Source: Paludibacter sp. (GTDB lineage: Bacteria > Bacteroidota > Bacteroidia > Bacteroidales > Paludibacteraceae). From it: a stretch of 54,675 bases of DNA. Both the position numbers and the translations under genes were made by a program. A model generated the notes under the pieces. The model searched no databases, was not told where the DNA came from, and was given only the letters and a program-made list of their open reading frames with translations. Within the stretch, counting starts at the first letter, position 1; each line of letters begins with the position of its first letter. Positions 42,467-51,114 of the stretch are shown here, one piece after another. Where the stretch lies: positions 1-54,675 of the forward strand of contig JAAFGX010000021.1 in the NCBI GenBank assembly GCA_010365115.1, given 5' to 3'.

Positions 42467-43573
42467 ATGAAAAACGTATTAATTATCACAATTTCAGTGC
42501 TTTGTTTATTCGCATGCACTTCATCAAAATATGAAATTGAAGGAAAAGTTGAGGCAGAAAGTTTAAATGGCACAACAATATTTCTAAAAGAACGCATCAA
42601 CCGCATATGGATTTCAATCGACAGTGCTGTTATTGAAAATCACAAGTTCATTTTTAATGGCGTTTCCGATTCAGCCAAAATTATACATCTGGCATATGAA
42701 TTTCCAACAGACAACAGAGTTCGTCAAGCCCTTGTGTTGGAAAACGGGAACATAAAAGTTTCAATTGACACAACTGGATTTATGACTTTTGAAGGAACTG
42801 CTCAAAACGATTTATTGCAAACCTATCAAATTGAGAAGAATATTATTGCAAACAAAGCCAATGAATTTTACAAAGCGCTTGAAGACAGCTCTATTTCTGA
42901 AGAAAAACGCTTGATAATTACAAAGGAAATAGACAGTCTAAATAAAAAGGATATAAATATTGATAAAAAATATGCAATCGAAAATGTAAATACTTTGGTT
43001 GGCACACATATATTCATGAATTCTTTTTTTGGAATGACTACCGCAGAGAAAGAATCAATCGTATCATCAATGAACGATGAAACAATAAAAGTAAAAAGAA
43101 TTACTGAAATTATTGGAGATATAGCAACCGAAAAAAGAGTTGCCGTTGGAAGTATGTACACCGATTTTACATTGCCAAATCTCTCAGGCGATTCCATTTC
43201 ACTTTCCGGTTTCGTTGGGAAAAGCGATTATTTATTAATTGATTTTTGGGCTTCATGGTGTGGACCATGCATAAAATCACTCCCCGAAATGAAATATTTA
43301 TTCAACAAATATAAAGGTGAACGATTTAATATATTAGGAGTTTCACTGGATGAAAATAAAGAAGCATGGGTTGGAGCTATAAACTCACATGAATTAATAT
43401 GGAATCATATCTCCGACTTAAAAGGATGGAAATGTGAAGGTTCCCGTACTTACGCTGTTAATTCAATTCCTTGCACTGTGTTAATTAACAAAGAAGGGAT
43501 AATTGTAGGTAGAAATTTAAGTATTTCGGAAATTGAAAAAATTATAAACAAAAAAGAAACTGCAAAACGATAA
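42467..43573 (+). CDS. TlpA-type thiol-disulfide oxidoreductase lipoprotein
   Basis: A 368-residue lipoprotein (signal ending LCLFAC, lipidated C17). The N-terminal part (about 22-115) looks like the DUF4369 domain common in Bacteroidota, followed by a helical linker rich in Lys/Glu (120-225). The C-terminal AhpC/TSA-thioredoxin domain starts at YTDFTLPNLSG (231) with active site WASWCGPC (C265, C268) and cis-Pro in NSIPCTVLIN. Role: reduction of disulfides or protection of envelope proteins. The Cys after the cis-Pro is a notable extra thiol. Confidence 0.9.
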   Translation: MKNVLIITISVLCLFACTSSKYEIEGKVEAESLNGTTIFLKERINRIWISIDSAVIENHKFIFNGVSDSAKIIHLAYEFPTDNRVRQALVLENGNIKVSIDTTGFMTFEGTAQNDLLQTYQIEKNIIANKANEFYKALEDSSISEEKRLIITKEIDSLNKKDINIDKKYAIENVNTLVGTHIFMNSFFGMTTAEKESIVSSMNDETIKVKRITEIIGDIATEKRVAVGSMYTDFTLPNLSGDSISLSGFVGKSDYLLIDFWASWCGPCIKSLPEMKYLFNKYKGERFNILGVSLDENKEAWVGAINSHELIWNHISDLKGWKCEGSRTYAVNSIPCTVLINKEGIIVGRNLSISEIEKIINKKETAKR

Positions 43574-43632
43574 AAATCAGCATTTTTGAAAAAAAAAAGT
43601 GCGCAATTGTTTTTTAATCAGAATAAAAGCAA

Positions 43633-43640
43633 TATATTTG
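43633..43640 (+). promoter_or_regulatory. -7 box of the HU gene
   Basis: TATATTTG fits TAnnTTTG, 66 bp before the HU ATG. A TTG at 43607-43609 is 23 bp upstream, slightly farther than ideal. Confidence 0.55.
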
Positions 43641-43705
43641 CAGTCCGTTTGAATAAAAAAAAAGAACAATCATTTATTAACTAACAAATATAAAAAATTA
43701 CTGAA

Positions 43706-43978
43706 ATGACTAAGGCAGACATCGTAAACGAAATTGCTAAAAATACAGGAATTGACAAAGCTACTGTATTAACTACTGTTGAAGCTTTTATGGAAACTGT
43801 AAAAGATTCACTCTCAAAAAATGAAAACGTGTATTTAAGAGGTTTTGGTAGCTTTGTTATCAAACAACGTGCTGAAAAAACTGCTCGTAACATTTCTAAA
43901 AACACAACCATCATTATCCCAGCTCACAACATTCCTTCATTCAAACCTGCAAAAACGTTTGTGAGCGTAGTAAAATAA
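43706..43978 (+). CDS. hup: HU family DNA-binding protein
   Basis: Nucleoid protein of 90 residues, the standard HU length. The helical dimer part (TKADIVNEIAKNTGIDKATV) is followed by the beta-arm region: VYLRGFGSFVIKQRAEKTAR, then NIPSFKPAKTF. The conserved GFGSF and the Pro at the arm tip region (IIPAHNIPSF) are present. It precedes the tiny ribosomal-protein gene by 30 bp and both end at the same terminator, so they should be co-transcribed. Confidence 0.96.
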   Translation: MTKADIVNEIAKNTGIDKATVLTTVEAFMETVKDSLSKNENVYLRGFGSFVIKQRAEKTARNISKNTTIIIPAHNIPSFKPAKTFVSVVK

Positions 43979-44008
43979 TATTTTTTAATACAACTAATTT
44001 CAATCAAG

Positions 44009-44098
44009 ATGCCAAGCGGTAAAAAAAGAAAACGACATAAAATGTCAACGCACAAGAGAAAAAAAAGACTAAGAAAAAATAGACATAAAAAGAAATAG
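44009..44098 (+). CDS. 29-aa basic ribosomal protein, bS22/AURKAIP1-COX24-like
   Basis: A very short gene, ATG at 44009 to TAG at 44098. The product starts MPSGKKRKRHKMSTHKRKK and ends RLRKNRHKKK; about 19 of 29 residues are Lys, Arg or His. This matches the AURKAIP1/COX24 (DUF1713) motif of mitochondrial mS38 and the small bacterial protein bS22, which binds the small ribosomal subunit. The position between HU and rng, with the terminator after it, supports a real gene. Such short genes are often left unannotated. Confidence 0.85.
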   Translation: MPSGKKRKRHKMSTHKRKKRLRKNRHKKK

Positions 44099-44127
44099 TC
44101 TAATGGTCTTTAGTAATAAAGTCCAAG

Positions 44128-44174
44128 AAAACAAACTTATAAGCTTAAATCTTGGCTTTAAGTTTGTTTTTTTT
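44128..44174 (+). terminator. Rho-independent terminator after HU and bS22-like genes
   Basis: A 12-bp stem AAAACAAACTTA (44128-44139) with TAAGTTTGTTTT (44159-44170) plus an inner AAGC/GCTT step, followed by a T run to 44174. It isolates the HU pair from rng. Confidence 0.9.
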
Positions 44175-44206
44175 ATAAAAATAACAAACCAAAAATAAGA
44201 AAAAAA

Positions 44207-45781
44207 GTGAATAGCGAATTAGTAGTTGATGTAAAAACATCCGAAATTTCTATTGCGCTGCTCGAAGACAAACGCCTAGTAGAAATAAACCAGGAAGGAC
44301 GCGAAGAACAGTTCGCCGTGGGGAATATCTATTTTGGCAGGGTGAAAAAAATAATGCCCGGTTTAAATGCAGCCTTTGTAGATGTTGGTTACGAAAAAGA
44401 CGCTTTTCTACATTATCTTGATTTAGGTTCCAATTTCAACACCTTTACACAATTTACAACGCAGGCGTTAAGCGACCGAAAAAAAGCGCCTTCAATTCAA
44501 AAAATCAAACTGCAACCGGAAATTGAAAAAAACGGTTCGATCAACGACATTTTAAAACCCGGACAAGACATCCTAGTACAAGTTACGAAAGAGCCTATAT
44601 CCACCAAAGGTCCACGATTGACCGCAGAAGTTTCTATTGCAGGTCGGTTTTTAGTTCTTATTCCGTTTGCCGACAAAGTGTCGGTTTCACAAAAAATTAA
44701 AACAGAAGAAGAACGACAAAGACTGAAGCAACTGATCCAAAGCATTAAGCCAAAAGGTTTTGGCGTTATTGTACGAACAGTTGCAGAAGAGAAAAAAGTA
44801 GCTGAACTCGATAATGAGTTGAAAATTTTGGTAAAACGCTGGGAAGAAGCTGTCGCCAAAACACAACAAACAAAAGGAGTCTCGCTAATTTTAGAAGAAT
44901 TAGGTCGTACGGTAGGAATAATTAGAGATTTATTCAGCCCGAGTTTTAAACATATTCACATCAACGATCAGGCAGTGTTCACCGAAGTTCGCGATTACGT
45001 GGAACTGATCGCACCAGATCGAAAAGACATTGTAAAACTGTATCAGGAAGAGCTGCCAATTTACGATAGTTTTGGTATTACCAAACAAATAAAATCAGCA
45101 TTTGGCAAAACCGTATCGTTTAAAAACGGAGCATACCTGATTATAGAACATACCGAAGCACTTCATGTTGTAGACGTAAACAGCGGCAACAGATCGAAGA
45201 TCGGGAATGGACAAGAAGACAATGCATTGGATGTGAATTTGGCTGCTGCCGACGAAATAGCCCGTCAACTTCGCTTGCGCGATATGGGCGGAATTATCGT
45301 GGTAGATTTTATTGATATGCACGAGACGGAAAACCGTCAGAAACTCTTTGACAGAATGCGCGAAAACATGGCCAATGATAGAGCCAAGCATAATATTCTG
45401 CCGTTGAGTAAATTTGGATTATTGCAAATGACACGACAACGTGTTCGTCCCGTAATTCATATCGATATTGAAGAAAACTGTCCGACTTGCTACGGCACAG
45501 GACGAACTAAACCATCGATTTTGTTTACTGACCAATTGGAAAGTAAAATCGACTATTTAGTAAATAAATTAAAAATTAAAGATTTCACATTACACATTCA
45601 TCCTTATGTAGATGCCTATATCTCTAAAGGTTTAATCTCGATGAAGTGGCAATGGAAACGTAAATTTGGTAATGGTTGTAAAGTAATTGCCGCACAAAAA
45701 CTAGGGTTTTTACAATACAAGTTTTACGACAAAAAGGGAATTGAAATTGACCTACAAGAAGAAATAGAAAAGATCTCGTAA
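44207..45781 (+). CDS. rng: Ribonuclease G/E family
   Basis: Single-strand endoribonuclease (RNase G, CafA) for rRNA maturation and mRNA turnover, 524 residues. The start is GTG at 44207 (NSELVVDVKTSEISIALLED). The S1 domain is near 35-130 (FGRVKKIMPGLNAAFVDVGY), the catalytic region has DVNSGN (about 325) and IIVVDFIDM, and the Zn-link is CPTCYGTG. No long C-terminal degradosome tail, so RNase G rather than E. It has its own terminator at 45799-45829. Confidence 0.94.
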   Translation: MNSELVVDVKTSEISIALLEDKRLVEINQEGREEQFAVGNIYFGRVKKIMPGLNAAFVDVGYEKDAFLHYLDLGSNFNTFTQFTTQALSDRKKAPSIQKIKLQPEIEKNGSINDILKPGQDILVQVTKEPISTKGPRLTAEVSIAGRFLVLIPFADKVSVSQKIKTEEERQRLKQLIQSIKPKGFGVIVRTVAEEKKVAELDNELKILVKRWEEAVAKTQQTKGVSLILEELGRTVGIIRDLFSPSFKHIHINDQAVFTEVRDYVELIAPDRKDIVKLYQEELPIYDSFGITKQIKSAFGKTVSFKNGAYLIIEHTEALHVVDVNSGNRSKIGNGQEDNALDVNLAAADEIARQLRLRDMGGIIVVDFIDMHETENRQKLFDRMRENMANDRAKHNILPLSKFGLLQMTRQRVRPVIHIDIEENCPTCYGTGRTKPSILFTDQLESKIDYLVNKLKIKDFTLHIHPYVDAYISKGLISMKWQWKRKFGNGCKVIAAQKLGFLQYKFYDKKGIEIDLQEEIEKIS

Positions 45782-45798
45782 CTTAAATAACTAAAGTA

Positions 45799-45829
45799 GG
45801 TTAGCCATAATTGGTTAGCCTTCTTTTTT
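45799..45829 (+). terminator. Rho-independent terminator of rng
   Basis: GGTTAGCCA (45799-45807) pairs with TGGTTAGCC (45812-45820) through seven Watson-Crick and two G-U pairs, with a TAAT loop and a following TTCTTTTTT. Confidence 0.7.
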
Positions 45830-45865
45830 GTATATCGGGCATCATAATAGGCTAACAGTATGTAT

Positions 45866-46193
45866 AATACCAACCTGTGACGAGTAGATAAGAAACTTTA
45901 GTTCAAGTCTACCAAGCTATGGGAAATAAATGGTTTTTACAAAAAAAACCGATTTAAACAACCTTGCGTGAAGTAACCCCCCTACCTTCTCGATTGTGTT
46001 AAATGCAGATGTTTTATAAATTATACCGATTGCACAAACAATATAGTCCAATTTCGACCCTGCCTGCCGCAGGCAAGTTCGTTTTATTGTCCAATTTGTT
46101 TGCAAGCCTTCCGCAGGCGGAATTTGCAATCGGCATTAACAACAGTATACATTTAAAACAGATTGGACTGTTTTAAATGTACAGTTGGTATTA
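45866..46193. repeat. MITE-like element with terminal inverted repeats
   Basis: TAATACCAACCTGT (45866-45879) and ACAGTTGGTATTA (46181-46193) are near-perfect inverted ends of a 328-bp non-coding element. Inside lie hairpins TGCCTGC-C-GCAGGCA, TTCCGC-AG-GCGGAA, and a 13-bp perfect stem TACATTTAAAACA (46148-46160 / 46169-46181). Positions 46021-46082 are identical over 62 bp to 54585-54646, so this is a dispersed family. No transposase is present. Confidence 0.75.
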
Positions 46194-46253
46194 CTTAAAA
46201 AATAATTCTATTTTTACCATCAAATTGAGTATTTTAAAAACTTCAAAGTTCAG

Positions 46254-48965
46254 ATGAAAAATGTTTTACTAATATTAATACTTGTATTTTACAATATTGT
46301 TGGATTAACACAACAAATTAAAGTGCCGGATAATATCAACTTAAGTACTAATGATATTGAAAAACAAGCTTTTGAAAAAGCGAAATTGTTTGGAAAAATA
46401 ACCAGTTACATGGTTTTCATAAAAAACTTTGGTAAATGTGAATATAGAGTGGCAGCCGAAGACAGCATTTTATCTATTGCTAAAAGAACAAATGATTTAA
46501 CGGCATTAAGACATTATATTGAAAACGAAAAAGTTGTGAATTTAAATTTTGCACTAATAGTTTATCATGATGTTTTTACAAATGATGGTGAAAAACAAAC
46601 ACTTGACCTCTTCTATAAAAAAATAAGTAATTCCATATTTCGAAATATCAAAACAAACGATTATAAAATTGCTAAGTATGGAGATGAATTAATGCTAGAA
46701 AATCCATACGTTCCCAAGGAATTTGCGAAATACGATACTTATATCCGATTGGCAGCACCTCGCGAAAAAGCATTTGTGGCATTGCAAAGAATGATTTCCT
46801 CTAATATTAAAAATAAAGAATGGAAATCTGCCATTGAAATGGTGGAAATTTATAAACCCTTCTTTGAAAATAATAAAAGAATAACAGACCTAATTGCACT
46901 TTTAAGTTCAAAACAGAATAAATCAATTAAAATTTTTTCGGTTGGTAAACTTTTGAACACAAATGCAGGTGGTGAATATTTACCAGTGTTGAGTGCAGAT
47001 GAGAAACTTATGTATTTCTGTGGTAGAGATAGAGTTGATAATATTGGAGGCGAAGATGTTTTCGTTTCTAAAAAAAAGAATGATGTTTGGGATAAAGGTC
47101 AATTAATTAGTAATTTATCAACTTCGGAAACCAATGATTCACCTTTAAGTATTTCAACCGATGGCAGTATGTTGTTGGTATTCAAATCCGGCAAACTCAA
47201 TTATGCTGATAGAACATTAACAGGCTGGTCTGAAACCAAAGAATTCCCACTCTGCATAAATGCAGGTAGTTGGCAAGCAGATGCAATGATAACAAGCAAT
47301 GGCCGGGGTTTGATTTTTTCATCAACAAAAAAGGGTGGTGAAAACTTATTTAATTATCGCCAAAATTATCATGGCGACATATTGTATCCTTCAGACATTT
47401 ACATTTCGCTTATGAACGAAGATGATGAATGGGGGGAACCAATCAACCTGGGAAATACTATAAATACACGTTTTTGTGATAGAATGCCGTTTTTGCATCC
47501 CGACATGAAAACGCTTTATTTCAGTTCAGATGGGCATGGTGGATTGGGCAAAATGGACATTTTTAAATCAACCCGTTTAGCCGATAGTTGCTGGAATTGT
47601 TGGAGTGAGCCTATCAACTTGGGTTCGGAAATTAATACTAGTGAATCGGATGCCGATTTCAAAATAACTGCCTCAGGAGATAAAGCTTTTTTTTCGTATG
47701 AAACAATATCCTATTTCGAAAATAGTACATTGTTTTTATTAGATGTTTCAGGAAGTATGAATGGGCAAAAGCTTGAAGCTCTTAAAAAAGCGGCTTTAAA
47801 TGTTGGTAAAAAAGCCATTCAAAACAACACAGAAGTGTCGATTTTGACTTTTGGAGGTGATTGTACTCATCCAATTATACATATATTCCCTTTTTCGAAG
47901 AATATTGATTCACTCAGTTTTTTTACTGAAAACCTGAAGACGGTGGATGGAACTCCAATGTACGAAGCCTATCTTTTTGCTTGCGATTATATGAAAAAAC
48001 ACTCTAGTTCGAAAAGTAAAAATAAAACTATCACCTTGATGACAGATGGTAATTCTACAAGTTGCAGTATGTTGAATGATGTATTAAAAATGATAAGTGA
48101 AAAAGGCGAAGTGTATAAAACACAATCTATTGCCTATAATGTTTCGGACAACAGCCTTGCCTACACCGACTTAAAGCAAATCTCCGATTTCTCGAAAGGA
48201 AAATTTCATCCCACCAGCGATTTCGATGAGCTTACGAGTACATTTGAAGGTTCCATAAATGAAATTTTCAATGTTAACTCTGCCAATTATAACAAAGATA
48301 TTTATTGGATGAATCTCCCTCATCAACTCCGCCCCGATAAAGTTAGTACTGTTTCAGGTAAATTAATCGATAAAAATAATCGTCCGGTTTCTGCAAAGAT
48401 AAGGTTGGAAGATTTAGAAACAGGAGAAGTTGTTGGTCAATCGAAAAGCGACCCCAAAGATGGAAGTTTCTTTTTGGTGCTTCCTTCCGGTAAAATTTAT
48501 GGATATTATGTGGATGAAGATGAATACTTCCCGGTTTCAAATAATGTTGATTTACAGAATGATAAAAAAATATTTATCGTTGATATGGATTTGAAAGCGA
48601 TAAAATTCAGTCAATTATTGAATGAAGGAATGATTGTTCCATTAAATAATATTTTCTTTCAGTTTGCTAAATACTCACTTCTTCCATACTCCATTCCTGA
48701 ACTCAAAAGAGTAGCATCTATAATTAAAAAAAGCGGTTTTAAAGTTGAGATTATTGGCCATACAGATTCTGTTGGAGACACAGAAATGAATCAAACCCTA
48801 TCGGAGAATAGAGCTGAATCCGTGAAGATGTTCTTGATAGCCGAAGGCTGTGATGAAGCGAAATTGAATGCAAAGGGATTTGGAGAAATGAAACCTGCTT
48901 CTTCAAATAAAAATGAAATCGGACGTGCTAAGAACAGAAGAGTTGAGTTGAAATTTGTGAATTAA
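46254..48965 (+). CDS. PorE-like multidomain protein with inserted VWA domain
   Basis: A 903-residue exported protein. Signal peptide 1-20 without lipobox; helical TPR-like part about 30-220; PD40/WD40-like propeller about 225-490 (GGEYLPVLSADEKLMYFCGR, LHPDMKTLYFSSDGHGG); VWA domain about 491-672 with MIDAS residues D497-V-S-G-S501, T567 and D598; a carboxypeptidase-regulatory-like beta domain about 697-780 (SGKLIDKNNRPVSAKI); OmpA C-terminal domain about 796-903 (IIGHTDSVGD, D838; R853). TPR-PD40-CRD-OmpA is the order of the T9SS protein PorE, which binds peptidoglycan; the VWA domain is an addition between propeller and CRD. I infer a peptidoglycan-bound envelope scaffold. It stands alone. 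Confidence 0.82.
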   Translation: MKNVLLILILVFYNIVGLTQQIKVPDNINLSTNDIEKQAFEKAKLFGKITSYMVFIKNFGKCEYRVAAEDSILSIAKRTNDLTALRHYIENEKVVNLNFALIVYHDVFTNDGEKQTLDLFYKKISNSIFRNIKTNDYKIAKYGDELMLENPYVPKEFAKYDTYIRLAAPREKAFVALQRMISSNIKNKEWKSAIEMVEIYKPFFENNKRITDLIALLSSKQNKSIKIFSVGKLLNTNAGGEYLPVLSADEKLMYFCGRDRVDNIGGEDVFVSKKKNDVWDKGQLISNLSTSETNDSPLSISTDGSMLLVFKSGKLNYADRTLTGWSETKEFPLCINAGSWQADAMITSNGRGLIFSSTKKGGENLFNYRQNYHGDILYPSDIYISLMNEDDEWGEPINLGNTINTRFCDRMPFLHPDMKTLYFSSDGHGGLGKMDIFKSTRLADSCWNCWSEPINLGSEINTSESDADFKITASGDKAFFSYETISYFENSTLFLLDVSGSMNGQKLEALKKAALNVGKKAIQNNTEVSILTFGGDCTHPIIHIFPFSKNIDSLSFFTENLKTVDGTPMYEAYLFACDYMKKHSSSKSKNKTITLMTDGNSTSCSMLNDVLKMISEKGEVYKTQSIAYNVSDNSLAYTDLKQISDFSKGKFHPTSDFDELTSTFEGSINEIFNVNSANYNKDIYWMNLPHQLRPDKVSTVSGKLIDKNNRPVSAKIRLEDLETGEVVGQSKSDPKDGSFFLVLPSGKIYGYYVDEDEYFPVSNNVDLQNDKKIFIVDMDLKAIKFSQLLNEGMIVPLNNIFFQFAKYSLLPYSIPELKRVASIIKKSGFKVEIIGHTDSVGDTEMNQTLSENRAESVKMFLIAEGCDEAKLNAKGFGEMKPASSNKNEIGRAKNRRVELKFVN

Positions 48966-49037
48966 TTGATTCGCTTTAACTAAAAACCATTAACAAACTC
49001 TTTCTCCAATCATTCCAGTTGGAAAATACACCAGATT

Positions 49038-49757
49038 TTACATCAAAAATGTTCTATCGATAAATGCCTGAAAGTTTTCTTTGTATTGGTCGCCAATGGG
49101 AATATACACTTTATGGTCAAAAACAATGCGATTTCTTTCAATTTCAGTAACTCTGTCCAGATTAACAATAAATGAGCGATGAACACGCATAAATTTATTT
49201 TTGGGAAGCTGTTCTTCCATCGATTTCAAACGTATTAATGTTGTAACAGGCTGGTCGTTAATTAGGTGTATTTGAATATATTCGTTTGCGCTTTCAATGT
49301 ATTTTATTTCTGAAAGCATTATGCGAATTAGTTTATATTCTGATTTTACAAAAAGACAATCCTTAGTTGTTTGAATAGTTTCTGGTTGTTTTTCGTTCAT
49401 CTCGAACCATGTTTTTGCTTTATTTGCCGATTTCAAAAATATTTCGAAACTGATAGGTTTTAAAATATAATCGATAGCATCCACTTTAAATCCTTCGATG
49501 GCATATTCGCTGTAAGCTGTAGTGAAAATTATTTGTGGCTTTTGAGTCAATGATTTTACAAAATCTATTCCATTGAGATCTGGCATATTAATGTCGACAA
49601 ACATTAAATCAACCTCGTTTTTTTCAAGGTATTCAATTGCTTCATAGGCACTTTGGCAAAGACTTACCGTTTCTAAAAAAGGAATTTTATCAATATACGA
49701 ACTGATTTGCTTTAAAGCAAGCGGTTCATCATCGATTGCTAAACATTTGATTTTCAT
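49038..49757 (-). CDS. LytTR family response regulator
   Basis: A 239-residue response regulator. The receiver domain (1-120) has the acidic pair in LAIDDEP, the phospho-Asp in LMFVDINMPDLNG, Thr in IIFTTAYSEYA and Lys in DYILKPI. The LytTR DNA-binding domain is in about 135-237 (YIESANEYIQIHL, KNKFMRVHRSFIVNLDRV). It follows the sensor kinase gene by 62 bp on the same strand, forming a two-component pair. Targets are unknown; the neighbouring lipoprotein gene upstream is a candidate. Confidence 0.94.
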   Translation of the reverse strand: MKIKCLAIDDEPLALKQISSYIDKIPFLETVSLCQSAYEAIEYLEKNEVDLMFVDINMPDLNGIDFVKSLTQKPQIIFTTAYSEYAIEGFKVDAIDYILKPISFEIFLKSANKAKTWFEMNEKQPETIQTTKDCLFVKSEYKLIRIMLSEIKYIESANEYIQIHLINDQPVTTLIRLKSMEEQLPKNKFMRVHRSFIVNLDRVTEIERNRIVFDHKVYIPIGDQYKENFQAFIDRTFLM

Positions 49758-49819
49758 TCGATAGTTGTTTTAAGATTAACTTTCAAAAAAAATATTGAAT
49801 TGTTTACAGATATTTAAAA

Positions 49820-50992
49820 TCAAATTTGACTTAAAAAATTTTTAGTAGATTCTTTTGATACATAGATTGGAATTGAAAGTTGTACTTCAAATTCGTTTTC
49901 GTTTTCTTTTATCTTGAAAGTGAAATCTTCATTAAAAAGTAGGGCCAGACTCTTCTTTATATTAACAAGCCCAATTCCGGAATAGGCTTTATCCTGATTT
50001 TCTTTTGATCTCTGTTTGCTGTTTTTAATGCTGCAATTTAATTGATTATCAATTATTTCTAAATTGAAATTGACAAATGATTCATATTGATAACTGACAC
50101 CATGTTTAAATGCATTTTCCAGTAATGATATAAAAAGCATGGGTGGAATCTGAATATCAGGAATTGTTAGTGGGACATTCACCGTAATTATCACCTTTTT
50201 TGAAAATCGCAATTGCATTAGAGTTATATAACTTTCAATAAATTCAATTTCTTTTTTCAGACTGGTTTGACCATGGGCTGTTTCGTACAATAGATAACGC
50301 ATTAAGGTTGATAATCTGATGATTGCATCTTTTGCAATTTCTGTGTTTATATCAACCAATGCATGAATGTTATTCAAGGTATTCATAAAAAAATGCGGAC
50401 TCACCTGATGGCGAAGTAAGGCGAGTTCTGTTTTAAGTTGTTCTTTTTCAACGTCTTTTCTTTTCCCTTCTTCGTTTTGCCATTTCGACATTAATTTGAT
50501 GGTTGTACCAGCTCCTACAACTAAAACTGCAATAATAAAATTATCGATAAAAATCATGAAAATTGATTTCTGAACCGGTAGAGTGGGAGGTCTATAACCC
50601 ATTGGTGCAGGCATTTTTGACCCAAGTTCCATAGGCGGCATTCCCGGCCCTAGATTCATAGGAGGCATTGCTAAGGGGTGTGGATGCGTAATAAATATTC
50701 TTATGGAAATACTAATTCCAATTACTATCAGAATTGAAAGTAAAGTTAAACCGATATACTGAAGGTATTTTTTTTTGAATAATAATTTTGGAATTAGAAA
50801 GTAAACGTTAAGTAAAAAGATAACTAGAAATGATAACATTCGAATCCATTCAGCAAACACTTTTCCCCAATTTACAATTTCGTACTGTCTATTTTGAAAA
50901 TATGGAATTGAAAAAACGCTCATCCAAATTACAAGATAAACAATTGATTCTATGATTTTTAAATTAGTTGTTCTACTTTCGTCGAATTTCAT
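49820..50992 (-). CDS. LytS-type sensor histidine kinase with Met/Pro-rich loop
   Basis: A 390-residue membrane kinase of the His_kinase (LytS/YehU) class. Four hydrophobic helices lie at about 13-30, 48-70, 78-100 and 145-165. Between helices three and four a predicted external loop (103-140) is rich in Pro and has six Met (HPHPLAMPPMNLGPGMPPME). The kinase core has LRHQVSPHFFMNTLNNIHAL with phospho-His H200, N293 in LLENAFKHG, and GIGLVNI (339-345). It is the partner of the LytTR regulator downstream. The Met/His/Pro loop could sense metal ions or envelope stress; this is only inference. Confidence 0.9.
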   Translation of the reverse strand: MKFDESRTTNLKIIESIVYLVIWMSVFSIPYFQNRQYEIVNWGKVFAEWIRMLSFLVIFLLNVYFLIPKLLFKKKYLQYIGLTLLSILIVIGISISIRIFITHPHPLAMPPMNLGPGMPPMELGSKMPAPMGYRPPTLPVQKSIFMIFIDNFIIAVLVVGAGTTIKLMSKWQNEEGKRKDVEKEQLKTELALLRHQVSPHFFMNTLNNIHALVDINTEIAKDAIIRLSTLMRYLLYETAHGQTSLKKEIEFIESYITLMQLRFSKKVIITVNVPLTIPDIQIPPMLFISLLENAFKHGVSYQYESFVNFNLEIIDNQLNCSIKNSKQRSKENQDKAYSGIGLVNIKKSLALLFNEDFTFKIKENENEFEVQLSIPIYVSKESTKNFLSQI

Positions 50993-51049
50993 TTACTTCT
51001 AATTATTTTGTTTTTACATAGAAACTTTATCGAATCATTTTATTTTGAA

Positions 51050-51084
51050 AAAAATAGGGGAAGTAAGTTACTTCCTCTATTTTT
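51050..51084 (-). terminator. Rho-independent terminator after the lipoprotein gene
   Basis: A 17-bp stem AAAAATAGGGGAAGTAA (51050-51066) with TTACTTCCTCTATTTTT (51068-51084), one G-U pair and a one-base centre. On the minus strand a T run follows. It separates the lipoprotein gene from the kinase gene. Confidence 0.85.
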
Positions 51085-51114
51085 ATAAATCAAAATTTAA
51101 TTTTTTACTACTAA

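Larger units (their letters stand above)
45782..46253. other. Intergenic region with terminator and MITE-like element
   Basis: 472 bp between rng and the VWA/OmpA gene. It holds the rng terminator (45799-45829) and a 328-bp element with terminal inverted repeats (45866-46193). The remaining about 60 bp before the ATG should contain the next promoter, for which only a weak TATTTTTA was seen. Confidence 0.7.
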
